A stretch of DNA of 64,000 bases from Castor canadensis (GCF_047511655.1 NC_133386.1:172691146-172755145); one strand, 5' to 3'. Shown: positions 1 to 10,479, numbered from the stretch's first letter. Made by a program: numbers and translations. Notes: a model not told the origin generated them from the sequence alone.

Positions 1-207
1 TGGATTTTGTACAACTACTAAATTTATGTCAGTACTCTTGATTGCCTACACGTGTGTATCTGCTCTTTTAAGTCACATTTCAACCTGTTGGAACATCTTC
101 CTGGTCACTTCATTAAGTAATGAGTTAAATAAAATCTTTTTTTTTTTAAATAAAATCTTGACATCTGTTCATCTTTACATTTTTTATGGCTTGGAATTTT
201 ACTTTTA

Positions 208-545
208 GCCAGGCTGTGGTGGCTCACACCTATAATCCTAGTGACTTTGGAGGCCAAGATTGAAAGGATGTTGGTTCTAGGTCAGCCTCAAGTCAAAAAA
301 GTTCAAGAGACCCCCATCTCAATTGAAAAAAAAAGCTGAGCATGGTAGTGCACGCCTCTCATCCCGGCTGTGGTGGGAAGTATAAAACAGGAGGATCCTG
401 GTCCATGCCAGCCTGAGCAAAACGTGAGACCTTGTCTCCAAAACAACCAGAACAGAAAAAAAGAGGGGGGCTGGAGGGGTGGCTCAAGTAGCAGAGTGTC
501 TGCCTAGCAAGCATGAAACCCTGAGTTCAAACCCTGGTACTGACA

Positions 546-585
<40 letters not shown>

Positions 586-598
586 TAAATATATATTC
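208..598 (+). repeat. Trimeric SINE (7SL-like, 7SL-like, tRNA-like) with A-rich and AT microsatellite tail
   Basis: Two 7SL/B1-like units are visible: the first begins GGCTGTGGTGGCTCACACC near 215, the second GAGCATGGTAGTGCACGCC near 338. They are followed by a tRNA-like unit from about 466 with A-box-like GTGGCTCAAGTAGCAGAG and B-box-like GAGTTCAAACC. A poly-A run (545-563) leads into an AT dinucleotide run to 598, which probably grew from the tail. Confidence 0.85.
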
Positions 599-1577
599 CT
601 TTAACATCAACCTTTACATAAATATTTATTTACAATTTTTCTTTAAAACAATGGATCTGTTCCTTACTTTTTATATGCACAACTAAAGGGCCTTTTCCTT
701 TGTCTTTAATTCCTCCAGAAGAATTCAGCTTCTAGCTCTTGAGACATAATGTCACTTGCTGCTTTGAAAGGCCGATGTTTCTGGTTCTTACTGGTCTTAT
801 TTTCAGCAGCCTAAGCCTGACACCCAGAAATACAGCTGCCATTGTCTGAGCATTAGAGAGAGGAAAACCCCAGCCCCCACTACCCCAAGTTAATCTCCTT
901 TTTTGGGAAGGAAAGGTATCAGATTCCTGCTGACATTTTTCTCTTGGGATCCTGGGATGCCTAGGTTTTGCTATTGGGATGGGCAGAGGATTTTCTCATT
1001 TCAATGTTCAAAAGAATGTACTTTTCTGATCACTAACAGTGCCTCCACGAGAACAAAGATCAGTAAAATTAGGTATTATTGCCTGTGCTTGGCATGGGAC
1101 CTGATACATAGTAGGTGTTTAGTAAATCGCAGCCCTCGCTTCCTTCCCAGTCACACTGGAAAGAGTGAAAGGGAAGAAGGATGAAGGGGCTCGAAGGGTC
1201 CCTTCCTTTATCCTGGACCACACTCTTTGAAGGCAGGACCAGCCTTTCCCAGTACATATCACTCATGTGCAGCCCACTAGGGTCATTTTCATAAGCAAAG
1301 CAAAATTGTGCTCCTGCAACAGAAGCAAAGGAAAACTCAGTACCAGCTAAATAACACGCAATAGTGAGATCTTTATGCTGTCTTTTCCCAGTCGGCTAAC
1401 TTGTAATGTGTGAGTGCAAGATCAAGGACATAGAAGCTGCACAGGGGAAGGAATGATTCTGATCATTGTGACAGTGTGTAAGACCATAGGACTTGCATTT
1501 TGTTTCCCCCTTTCTGGTCAGGAGCCAGGCTGACATACTGAATAGTCATCAGAGAACATCATTCCTGTCCACAATTG
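592..1577. other. Intergenic DNA, mostly unclassified
   Basis: No exon, promoter or young repeat is recognisable. A short stretch near 1030-1130 (a 'cttggcatgggacctgatacatagtaggtg' type phrase) resembles an old MIR or L2 fragment. The open frames here are short and not gene-like. Confidence 0.5.
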
Positions 1578-2920
1578 AGAAGGCATCCTTCTTTTTTTTT
1601 TAAAAAAAGAATAGTCGTTTTACTAAATGCAGCTGCCAGAGACAATGCACAGGTTCAGAGGGGAAACAAGTTTTCACTGGTAAACACTGAGATGCCTACT
1701 GCCAGAGCCCACAGGGAGCCACGGATCCCTAAGACACTGCCCCCTGTCCCGTTGTCCACACTTCTCCATCTCCAGTTTTGGGCATTTGCCACTGAGCATG
1801 AGGCTTCAGTCCCTGATCCCACACTGCTGCTTTCTTTTTTTTTTTTTTAATTTTTTTTTTTATTATTTATATGTGCATACAATGCTTGGGTCATTTCTCC
1901 CCCCCTGCCCCTACCCCCTCCCTTACCACCTACTCCGCCCCCTCCCTCTCCCCCCTACCCCCTCCATACCTGGCAGAAACTATTTTGCCCTTATCTCTAA
2001 TTTTGTTGTAGAGAGAGTAAAAGCAATAATAGGAAGGAACAAGGGTTTTTGCTGGTTGAGATAAGGATAGCTACACAGGGAGTTGACTCACATTGATTTC
2101 CTGTGCGTGGGTGTTACCTTCTAGGTTAATTCTTTTTGATCTAACCTTTTCTCTAGTTCCTGTTCCCCTTCTCCTATTGGCCTCAGTTGCTTTTAAGGTA
2201 TCTACTTTAGTTTCTCTGTGTTGAGGGCAACAAATGCTAGCTAGTTTTTTAGGTGTCTTACCTATCCTCACCCCTCCCTTGTGTGCTCTCACTTTTATCA
2301 TGTGATCAAAGTTCAATCCCCTTGTTGTGTTTGCCCTTGATCTAATGTCTGCATATGAGGGAGAACATACGATTTTTGGTCTTTTGGGCCAGGCTAACCT
2401 CACTCAGAATGATGTTCTCCAATTCCATCCATTTACCAGCAAATGATAACATTTCGTTCTTCTTCATGGCTGCATAAAATTCCATTGTGTATAGACACCA
2501 CATTTTCTTAATGCATTCGTCAGTGCTGGGGCATCTTGGCTGTTTCCATAACTTGGCTATTGTGAATAGTGCTGCAATAAACATGGGTGTGCAGGTGCCT
2601 CACAGTCTTTTGGGTATATCCCCAAGAGTGGTATTGCTGGATCAAATGGTAGATCAATGTCTAGCTTTTTAAGTAGCCTCCAAATTTTTTTCCAGAGTGG
2701 TTGTACTAGTTTACATTCCCACCAGCAGTGTAAGAGGGTTCCTTTTTCCCCACATCCTCACCAACACCTGTTGTAGGTTGTGTTGCTAGTGAAGGCTATT
2801 CTAACAGGGGTGAGGTGGAATCTTAGTGTGGTTTTAATTTGCATTTCCTTTATTGCTAGAGATGGTGAGCATTTTTTCATGTGTTTTTTGACCATTTGAA
2901 TTTCAAGAAGGCATCCTTCT
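1578..2920 (-). mobile_element. 5'-truncated L1 with probable 3'-transduced flank, bounded by 15-bp target-site duplication
   Basis: A 15-bp direct repeat agaaggcatccttct occurs at 1578-1592 and 2906-2920. Between them, read on the minus strand, come the L1 ORF2 C-terminal region (frames near 2342-2584 contain ...MEFYAAMKKNEMLSFAGKWMELE), a G-rich 3' UTR (C-rich on + at about 1899-1968), a poly-A (T-rich 1837-1861), about 230 bp of non-L1 DNA (about 1602-1832), and a second poly-A (T run 1592-1601) touching the duplication. Minus-strand sequence before the second tail has AGTAAA (plus tttact, 1618-1623), a known weak polyadenylation hexamer. The insertion point on the minus strand reads ATT|AGAAGG, close to the L1 endonuclease preference TT|AAAA. 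Confidence 0.85.
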
Positions 2921-3008
2921 AATCTTTACAACTGGTTCCCTATCTCATCCCCTGCCCCATGCTACCTCCCTGTCAAGTTTCTTCTCTCTCTCTGCCTCCA
3001 AAAGCAAA

Positions 3009-3220
3009 GGCTGAGCTGGGTACAGTGGCTCATATCTATAATCCCAGCTACTCAGGAGATAGAGGCAGGAGGATCTCGAATTTGAGGCCAGACAGGGGGA
3101 GACCCTGTCGCAAAAACATAATACAAACAAAAGGGGTAGAAAGGTGGAGCTCAAGTGGTTGAATGCTTGCCTAACAAGTATGAGGTCCTGGGTTCAGTCC
3201 CCAGTACTGGAAAAAAATAG
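3009..3220 (+). repeat. Dimeric SINE (7SL-like plus tRNA-like)
   Basis: A B1-like left part (ggctcatatctataatcccagctactcaggag) is followed by a tRNA-like part from about 3140 with gctcaagtggttgaatgcttgcc and gggttcagtcc, then a short A-rich tail. It lacks the second 7SL unit seen in the trimeric copies. Confidence 0.85.
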
Positions 3221-3221
3221 G

Positions 3222-4056
3222 GAATAACTGTGCTTTTACAGTTTGTACCTGCAAAGCCTTTAAGAACTACTGAGCATGTTTCAGCAAGGAGGGTCCTACA
3301 GAGACAGAAAACTCACATGGCTGCCTTTCTCTATTGTCATTACTACGTGATAAGAATGAGACCACAAACTAATTTAGAAAAAGCATTTAAGCGGGCTGAA
3401 GGAGGAATGCTTTGCGATACAAAACTCAAAAGGGCGATCAAGTGCGAGCGATGGGAATCTCTGAAATTACTTCCCAATCCACTCTTCGGCGTACATTGTC
3501 AGCTAGCCGTATTGATTGAGCTGGTGTAATTTATTTGCTAGAATCTTTGCTAATGGACACTTCAGAATCATCTTTTGCATTTAATATATCTAACACCCAT
3601 TGATCAGGTCATTGGCTTATTGCTTATCTACTTTGCTGCCAAACGATTCTCCATGATTGATTACTTTTCTCATTACATAGTTTTATTCCAGAGCAGCTTC
3701 TATTGTGTTCCATTACGCTAATGGAAATGATTGAGCGCAAGAATTCTGTGCTACACAATCTCATTGCACTTCTTCAAGATGTGGAGCTTGGATAATGAGC
3801 AGTAAATATTGACATGTTGGTGAAATTAGTTAATTAATTTAATTCAAAGTGAAAGAACAGGAAACATCTTTAGAAAGGAAACACCAAATATTTTGCATAG
3901 CTATGTATACTTTGATAAAAATAAATACAGACAGGATTATGTTTAACGATTTGCATTGAATGTTGGTTAGCATCTTTGATTATCGTTCCTGTGACGATGT
4001 TGGCTCGCGTGTGGAAACGCTAGCCTGGGGGTGGCTCATAGCTGGTGTGTGTTACC
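3222..4056. other. Repeat-poor AT-rich unique block
   Basis: No recognisable transposon, exon or microsatellite. Between about 3530 and 3990 the sequence is rich in homeodomain-like cores (ttaattaattt, gctaatgg, taatg) and GATA/TGATTGA words, a composition often seen in conserved noncoding elements. The open frame at 3230-3529 shows no domain I recognise and I do not treat it as a gene. Confidence 0.4.
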
Positions 4057-4350
4057 CAATATGTTAGCTACTAGTCACGTGTGACCGTTGAACACTTGAC
4101 ATATGGCTAGTCAAAATTGAAATGTGTGTAACTATAAAATGCACCCAAATTTGAAGACTTACTATGAAAAGACAAATGAAAAATATCTCAATATTTCTAT
4201 TGGTTATAGGTTGATATTCCTTTGAACAGTCAATAATAAAATATATTATTGAAATTAATTTCACCTCTTTCTTTTTAATTTTAATGTGGGCTACTAAGAA
4301 AACTAAAAATATAGATGAGGTCCACAATATATTTTTATTGGATAGCCCTG
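4057..4350. mobile_element. hAT-type non-autonomous DNA transposon relic
   Basis: The ends resemble the familiar 'ctgtccaatatggtagccactagccacatgtgg' and 'tctattggacagcgctg' ends of a hAT-Charlie-like element: here acccaatatgttagctactagtcac at the left and tttttattggatagccctg at the right. The internal phrase aaaatatctcaatatttctattgg fits the same family. It is strongly diverged and has no coding capacity. Confidence 0.6.
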
Positions 4351-4509
4351 GCCTAGCACAAGTCCTAAGAGGGTAGTGCCTTGCATTTTACTGTCCAGTA
4401 TGGTAACCTCTCACCACTTGAGGCAATTATATGCAAATCTAAATTATTTAAAATTAAATACAATATAAAATTTAGTTCCTTAGTTGTGCTAGCCACATTC
4501 CAAAAGCTA

Positions 4510-4934
4510 CAGGTTGGGTATTCCTAACTTAAAAATCCAAAATTTAGGGGTTGGAGGCGTGGCTCAAGCAGTAGAGCACCTGCCTAGTAAGTACGAAGCC
4601 CTGAGTTCAAACCCCAGTATTGCCAAAAAAAAAGAAATCTGAAATACTCCAAATTGCAAAGTACTTTAAGAATCCAGGCGACAGCACAATGGAAAATGCT
4701 ACATCTGCCTTCATATGATGATTCTCAATCAAAACATCAAAACATAGACATGCTACAAATATTAATAAAATTACCTTCGGGCTATGTGTGTAAGATATGC
4801 AGGATTTCTCTTACACTCAGGTTTCATCCCCAAGATATTCCAGTATGAATATGCAAATATTCCCAAATCCAAAAAATTCCTAAATCCCAAACACTGCTAG
4901 TTCCTAGCATTTTGGATAAGGGATCCTCAGCCTA
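4510..4934. mobile_element. Tigger/mariner-type DNA transposon relic inserted at a TA
   Basis: The ends are caggttgggtattcc at 4510 and ggatcctcagccta at the right, imperfect inverted repeats of the 'cagttgagcatccctaatccgaaaatccgaaa' type. A TA dinucleotide flanks both sides (4508-4509 and 4935-4936), the target duplication expected of Tc1/mariner elements. Phrases such as aaaaatccaaaattt, aatctgaaatactccaaat and cattttggataaggg fit the family. A tRNA-like SINE sits inside it. Confidence 0.65.
4548..4632 (+). repeat. tRNA-like SINE (tail-only form)
   Basis: Only the tRNA-like unit is present: ggcgtggctcaagcagtagagc, cctgcctag, gagttcaaacccc, then an A-rich tail. It lies inside the Tigger-type element at 4510-4934, so it is the youngest layer of the nest. 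Confidence 0.85.
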
Positions 4935-5335
4935 TATTGCCACACTGTACAACACAGATATAGAAGGTTCCCATCACCCCGGAAAGTTCTATCAGAAAGT
5001 TCTGGCCTAGCACACACTAAGCCAGTACTAGAATCAAGAATTGCTCTCCACTAAGCCATTGTTCAATGAGACTGTAAAGAAACGACATGAAAATAAAGTC
5101 ACATCAAAGGCAAAACTGTGCAAATAGTGGTAACATATGGCTGTCAGGGACTGTCATTAAATCAGGTGTTTGTCCTTAGAAATTTGAATCTCTAAGTGCT
5201 GTTCAGAACATAGCTTCAGAGATGATATTTATCCATTGGATGACTGACTAATTTTGATGGCCAGAAAAGAAGCAATCAGGCAGGAAAAACTTATGGTGTT
5301 TTAATAAGTTGTAGAAACAACAAATTCTTCTTTGG

Positions 5336-5380
5336 AGCTGGGGCTGTAGCTCAGTGGTAAAACTTGTGCTTATCATGGAT
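5336..5380 (+). repeat. Short ID-like tRNA-derived SINE fragment
   Basis: ggagctggggctgtagctcagtggtaaaac resembles the head of a rodent ID element (tRNA-Ala-like A box). The B box half is missing, so it is a truncated copy. Confidence 0.55.
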
Positions 5381-7359
5381 CAGGACGAACTCACCAAACA
5401 ACAATTTCCATTTTGACTCCAACCCCTTTTCTGAAGGGGGCTGGTATTTTCGGTTCAAAGAAGTTACAGAAGGAGTTCTGTGGTCCAGCAGCCAAAGAAG
5501 GCCACTATTGGTTTCTCTGTGCCTCGCTGCCTCAAGATTCAGAGTGATGAAAGTGTATGCTTGTTCAAAGGCTCAGGGCTGCAGGGTGGGGAGGTCACAG
5601 GGGAAATTTCTATGAAGTCAAGAGTCAAAATTATTCTTAAACCTTCATCCTCATAACTACAAGACAAAACTGTCTTCAGTATCTCTTTGGTTTTGGCTGT
5701 GATCTCTTTTCCTCAGAGCCATGAAAGAAAAGTATGGGGAAAAAAGTAGAGGTAGGGAAAGCAGTAAGTGACTTGGAGTTTCTCATTTTCTTTTTTTGAT
5801 GCATTCTTTTTCTAGGTAGATGTGTATGTGTGTGTGTGTGTAAGTGTATGTGTTCAAAAATGTTTATTTGAATGTATACATAATGGAGCTCCTCTCTGCC
5901 TTTGTTGCACTGGTTCTGTTTGTCGAGAAGTGCAAATGCAAGATTAGCCCTTACCGAATGCTTACATTTTCCTGACCCATTTTCAGAGAAAGACATTGAG
6001 GCCTAGAGTGTTATCTAAGTCCATTGTTCAAGGTTATTAGGTGGCTAGTTGCCAAAGTTGGATTTAAAACTAGGTCTTTCCTGAAGCCAACCTCTGCTTT
6101 ATATCACAAAAGCTCTGCAGGCCACCTGGGCTGGGGCCCCAAGGGATCCCCTACCAGCTTTGGCATTAATGTGGGCATAACTGAGCTAATACTCTGTGTT
6201 GTTCCAGGGCTGCTAATTTAACCTGGGACCATCTCCATTGGTTCTGACTGCAGAAGGGTCTTCGCCTTGACCCTGACGAATGGTCTTTTCCCTCTTGATT
6301 CCCTATTTCCTCATTCATAAAGCTGTGAACACGCTTGCCCCAAATACATAGATGGCTCTCTGCCAATTTAGCACCACGTGGCACTTTGGGGTAATTTTTT
6401 TCCTTTACGACTTTATAAAGCTGAGTGTAAAATGGGAGTGTCTTCATAAACGTGTAAGCATCTTTAGTGAAGGTAATTTATAGAATTTAAATGCTCCTCT
6501 CAGGCAGTTTAAAGCCAAATTCCTCAGTGGTGGGGGGTTGGGTCTGAGAAATGGGAAACTGCTCTGTTTCAGGGTTCATACTCAACAATAAAAAAAATTA
6601 AATGCCTCAAAAGTGCAATATTCTCAGACATTCTCTCTGAATTTCAGAGATGACAAGGAAGACAAAAATTGCATGCTTTTTTTCTTTCCCTCCCTCCTCC
6701 CTCCCTTGCTGCTGTCCCCTGGGGCCTGGCAGCCACACCCCAGGTTTCTGGGGTGACTCAGCCCATGGTGGCACAGTGCTGGGCACAACACAGCAGTTCC
6801 TCAAGTGCCCTTGGCCAGCAGTTTCCCACCCAGCCCTTCCCTTGGGAGCGCACCTTGGGGACAGTGTGGTGAGTGTGAAAAGCCTGAATTGAGCAACACT
6901 GCTGGGTTGTGCAACCACCTGGCTGCCCTCCTGGCACAGGGCTGAGGAGCCCTGGGCACAACCAAAGCCTGCAATGCAGTTCCCATGTGAAGGTTTTCTT
7001 GTTTTGTTTTGGGTTTGAGCTGTTTTTCTGTTTCTGTTTTCTATCCCACCATTGTTTTAGCATCTGTTTTGTTTTCCACAATGATGAGACAGCCCGAAGT
7101 TCTCCCTTTTCTCTGTTCTCAGATGAGCCAAGTGGCATATGAACAGTAGATATTTAGCACCTCCCAAGGGAGCACTTTCTCTTCACTTCTCACCTATGGC
7201 TTTGGGACCTCAAGACCCTCCTTTTCCCTTGCCCCACAACAAGAACTACACCCCAAACATCCTAAACCTTCTTTGGATGTGCTGACCCAGTTTTTTAGAA
7301 AATTGTGCATGGCTGACACCACTGTAGCCTTCAGAGCAAGAGATCAGGAGCTGTGTAAA
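5381..7359. other. Intergenic DNA with a short TG-type microsatellite and possible MIR fragment
   Basis: A TG-rich run lies at 5821-5852. The segment about 5985-6110 (...caaggttattaggtggctagttgccaaagttgga...) resembles an old MIR. The stretch 6680-6960 is C/T-rich and gives overlapping open frames on both strands without any domain I recognise. No gene is supported. Confidence 0.5.
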
Positions 7360-7364
7360 ACAGA

Positions 7365-7515
7365 ACCGATGTAGCAGAGAGCACTTACTAGGTGATTATG
7401 TGGTGCCCAGCACCCACCTCACTTCATTCTCATGGCAGTCCTGAGCCAAGTACTACAACTGTCTTCCCATTTTGTAGAGGAGAAAACTGACGCTCAGATT
7501 CTGTAATATCTCCAA
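7365..7515. repeat. MIR-type SINE relic
   Basis: The phrase cccattttgtagaggagaaaactgacgctcagattc matches the conserved MIR core 'ccattttacagatgaggaaactgaggctcagag', preceded by a typical MIR body (ctcatggcagtcctgagccaagtact). Confidence 0.7.
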
Positions 7516-7959
7516 GGCCAGTGTAAGTGGTATGCCAGGGTGGTCACCCTGGACAATGCCATGTGTACATCACAGTCCTCATGGAGCAGAAGCTCAGCTT
7601 TCCAGATCTCCCACAATGGAAAAGAAAGAAGTGCTTCAGACTGGCCTCCAGGCAAGGTGTGGTGGACTTCCATACCTGAAATAGCTCTGCACTTGAGCTA
7701 TTTCCAGGATAAGGCAGGACCCACTGCAATAATAAACTCCCAAAGTGCTTGTGGCTTAGCTTAGCGAGGGCTCAGTGCTCACTGAGGTGGAATCTAAGGT
7801 GGAAGGCCATGCCAGATGGAGAGGGCAGGTGTCCTTGCTTCCTGACAGTCCCTGCTGATCAGTCTCTGAGTCAGCCTATGCCTGGGCACTAGGCATGTGA
7901 AGAAAGAAGTCACCAGATAATTCTGCTCTCCATCTTCCAAGTCATCTCCACCTAACCAT

Positions 7960-8508
7960 GTTCTTAAGGACTGAGTGTGTCTTCCTGAAATTCATAAGTT
8001 GAAGCCCTAACTCTCAAAATTGGGGTGAGATAAGGGCATGAGGGTGGGGTCCTGGCCTGATAGGGCAGTGTCTTTATAAGAAGAAAGCAGCCAGGGAGCA
8101 GTGTGCCTCATGCCTGTAATCCTAACTACTTGGGAGGCTGAGATCCTGAGAACTGAGGTTTGAGGCAAATAGTTCTTAAGACTCCACCTCCAAAATAATC
8201 ATAGGTTTGGCAAGTGTGAAGCCCTGAGTTCAAAACCTCAACACCCCTACTCCTCCCTCAAAAAAAAGAGAGCGAGACAGCCGAGAACTAACTCACTTGT
8301 GCTCTTTCTCTGCAGTTATAAGGACACAATAAGACCGGGGCCATCTGCAAGCCAGGAAGAGCTCCTTCGTCAGGAACCAAACTGGTTGCCACCTTGACTA
8401 TGGAATTCCCAGCCTCCACAGCCTCCACAATAGTGAGAAAATAAAGCTCATTGTTTAAGCCATCCAGACTGTGGGATTTTGTTATGATGGTCAGCGTTGA
8501 CTAATACA
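7960..8508 (+). mobile_element. MaLR/MLT-type LTR relic, split by a SINE
   Basis: The 5' part (cctgaaattcataagttgaagccctaactc ... gtgtctttataagaagaaag) and the 3' part (ctttctctgcagttataaggacacaa ... cacaatagtgagaaaataaagctcattgtttaagcc ... gactaatacac) are in MaLR LTR order. The AATAAA-like site and ending 'gactaatacac' are typical. A SINE occupies about 8085-8275. Confidence 0.8.
8085..8275 (+). repeat. SINE (7SL-like plus degraded tRNA-like part)
   Basis: catgcctgtaatcctaactacttgggaggctgagatcc is the 7SL-like part; gcaagtgtgaagccctgagttcaaaacc is the remnant tRNA-like part, which has lost its A-box half. It interrupts the LTR above. Confidence 0.8.
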
Positions 8509-8661
8509 CACATTTTCCCAGCTAAGGCCTGAGGCATGGAGCAAGAAAAGCCATCTGCAGTGGCCTGTCTGAAGTCCTTGCCCACAAAATGCAAGTGCCT
8601 GTTTCAATGGTTGCTGTTTTCAGGGTTGTTTCAGAAACCATAGATAACCTAAGCACACTGC

Positions 8662-9247
8662 TATAGTTTGGATTTTTTTTTTTTTGGCAGCACTGGGATT
8701 TGAACTCAGAGCCTCACGCTTGCTAGGCTGGCTCTCTACCATGGGAGCCACCACAATAGTTCATTTGTGTGATGGGTTTTTTCAAGATAGGGTCTCAGAA
8801 CTATTTGCCTGAGCTGGCCTTGAGCCAAGAATCTCCTGCTCTCTGCCTCCTGAGTAGCTAGGATTATAGGCATGAGCCACCGGTGCCTGGTGTATAGTTT
8901 GGATCTTGAGTGAACCTCAAAGAGCTGTATGGTAAAGGCTTGTTCCCCTCCCCCCCGCCCCCTGTATCACACTATTCAGAGTTGGTGGAGCCTTAAAGAA
9001 ATGGAGCCTAGTGTCATTGGTAATGTGCCCTTAAGGGCATAGTGGGACTCTGTCCCCTTTCTCTTTCTCTTGTTCGCTTCCGGCTAGTGAAATGAGTGGT
9101 TTTGCTGCTCCATGTGCTCTCACCATGTTGTGCTGTCAACCCTTCATGGACTAGAATTTCCAAAAGTCTGAACCCAAATTACCCTTTTCTCTTAACAAGT
9201 TAATAGCTTCAGGTATTTTGTTACAGTGTTGGAAGCTGACTAATACA
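8662..9247 (+). mobile_element. MaLR-type LTR relic with a SINE in its 5' end
   Basis: It starts tatagtttggat (8662), is interrupted by an antisense SINE, resumes at 8893 and ends at gctgactaatacacac near 9247. Internal phrases (tctcaccatgttgtgctgtcaac, ggtattttgttacagtgttggaagc) fit MaLR LTRs. The 12-bp word tatagtttggat is duplicated at 8662-8673 and 8893-8904 as the target site of the SINE. Confidence 0.8.
8674..8892 (-). repeat. Antisense dimeric SINE with 12-bp target-site duplication
   Basis: The T run (poly-A on the minus strand) is followed by ggcagcactgggatttgaactcagagcc (tRNA-like part) and ctcctgagtagctaggattataggcatgagccac (7SL-like part). Direct repeats tatagtttggat flank it at 8662-8673 and 8893-8904. 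Confidence 0.9.
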
Positions 9248-9279
9248 CACATAATAGATTTTCACTGCCACAAGGTATA

Positions 9280-9410
9280 ACTCATTTGTTCAACAAATAT
9301 TTATGGAACACATAGTAGAAGCTGCACCCTATTCTGGCATTTATCAGTGAGCAAAAGAAAATAAAACTTCTGACCTTACAGTGCTTATATATTCTACAAG
9401 GATAATAATT
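9280..9410. repeat. L2-type LINE 3' fragment
   Basis: actcatttgttcaacaaatatttatggaacac ... tctggcatttatcagtgagcaaaa ... cttacagtgcttatatattctac follows the well-known L2 3' end wording (attcaacaaatatttattgagc ... ggcactg ... gagcttac). Confidence 0.7.
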
Positions 9411-9619
9411 GCTATTAAAAATAGTTTAAAGTATGTTTTCCTAGTGATAGAAGTAATACATCCTTACTCTCAGTAAGATTTGAGAAATACAAAATGAACT
9501 TAAAACAAAAAACTATTATAAAAAATTATTATAAAAAATTATAATAATGCAGAAATAATGCAGTATCTTATAGTTCTCTTCTTTCTCTTTCTGTCTGTCT
9601 CTCTCTCCAAACTAGATTC

Positions 9620-9995
9620 ACATTATGTATTCAGTATTTAGTTTTCCACTGCTTTGTTTCACTTATTGCGAATTTTTTCTCATATCAGTACAAGATGATT
9701 TTAATAGTGTCAGATTGTTCTGGTCTGGGTACCATTTATTTACCCTTTCTGCAGTATTGTACATTGCAATTGATTCCTGTTTTCGACTGTATAAGCAATG
9801 TCTTGAAGAACAACTTTGCACGTGAATCTTCAGTTGCGTCTCTGATTAGGTCCGTAGGATATAATCGGAGAAGTGGGCTTGCCGGTTCACAGGGAAAGCG
9901 AATGTCCAAGTTCTGGATAAATGTTGCCAGATTGGAAGGGAGCTATGCTCACCACTAAACCACCAACGCAGTATTGCCAGATTGCTTTCCAGAAC
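9620..9995 (-). repeat. Ancient L1 relic, antisense
   Basis: The phrases ttgcacgtgaatcttc, taggtccgtaggatataatcggagaagtgggcttgccgg and attgccagattgctttccagaac correspond to mammalian-wide L1M 3' sequence read in antisense. It has no coding capacity. Confidence 0.55.
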
Positions 9996-10479
9996 GTTGG
10001 CTTCAGTTGACAGTCTCCTTGTGTTTTATGAAATGTGTCTCTGGTATTAGAGTGTTTCTAATCTTGGCCAGTTTATTACATTAAAGAAGGGCATTTTGTT
10101 TGTTTTAAGTTTGGTTCACTGCTTAGGTTGCTTAATAATTATCAGACTTTGCCCAAACCTGAGGATTTTAATCTTGACTCTGGCATCTGCTGACAAAATC
10201 TGCCACTCTGTAGCCTCTGTTTTCTTCTCGTTCTAATGTTGATATTTATTCTGACTTTTTGGGTTCTTGAAAGGATTAAATATCTTCAATTTATGTGTTC
10301 AACACTGTGCCTGTCACAGAGCAAATAAATAGTAGCTATTATTACAGAGGTGACAGTTAAAAAACATTGACACATGAATAGTGCCAGTTTTTTCCCCTTC
10401 CTCTGGGTGTTACAGAAAATACTGCTTTTACTTTGTTATCAGGAAACACAAGGAGACACAGTGGCCAGGGGCAGACCAC

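Larger units (their letters stand above)
4391..5006. mobile_element. hAT-type DNA transposon relic, split by a Tigger-type element
   Basis: The left part (ctgtccagtatggtaacctc ... gttgtgctagccacattcc, to about 4507) and the right part (ttgccacactgtacaacacagatatagaaggttcccatc ... gaaagttct, from 4937) join into one MER-type element in consensus order. The 4510-4934 insertion interrupts them. See the nested-insertion finding. Confidence 0.65.

Noticed and set aside
2342-2584. 80-codon open frame on the minus strand
   Set aside because: Same L1 ORF2 C-terminal sequence, in a truncated, non-functional copy.
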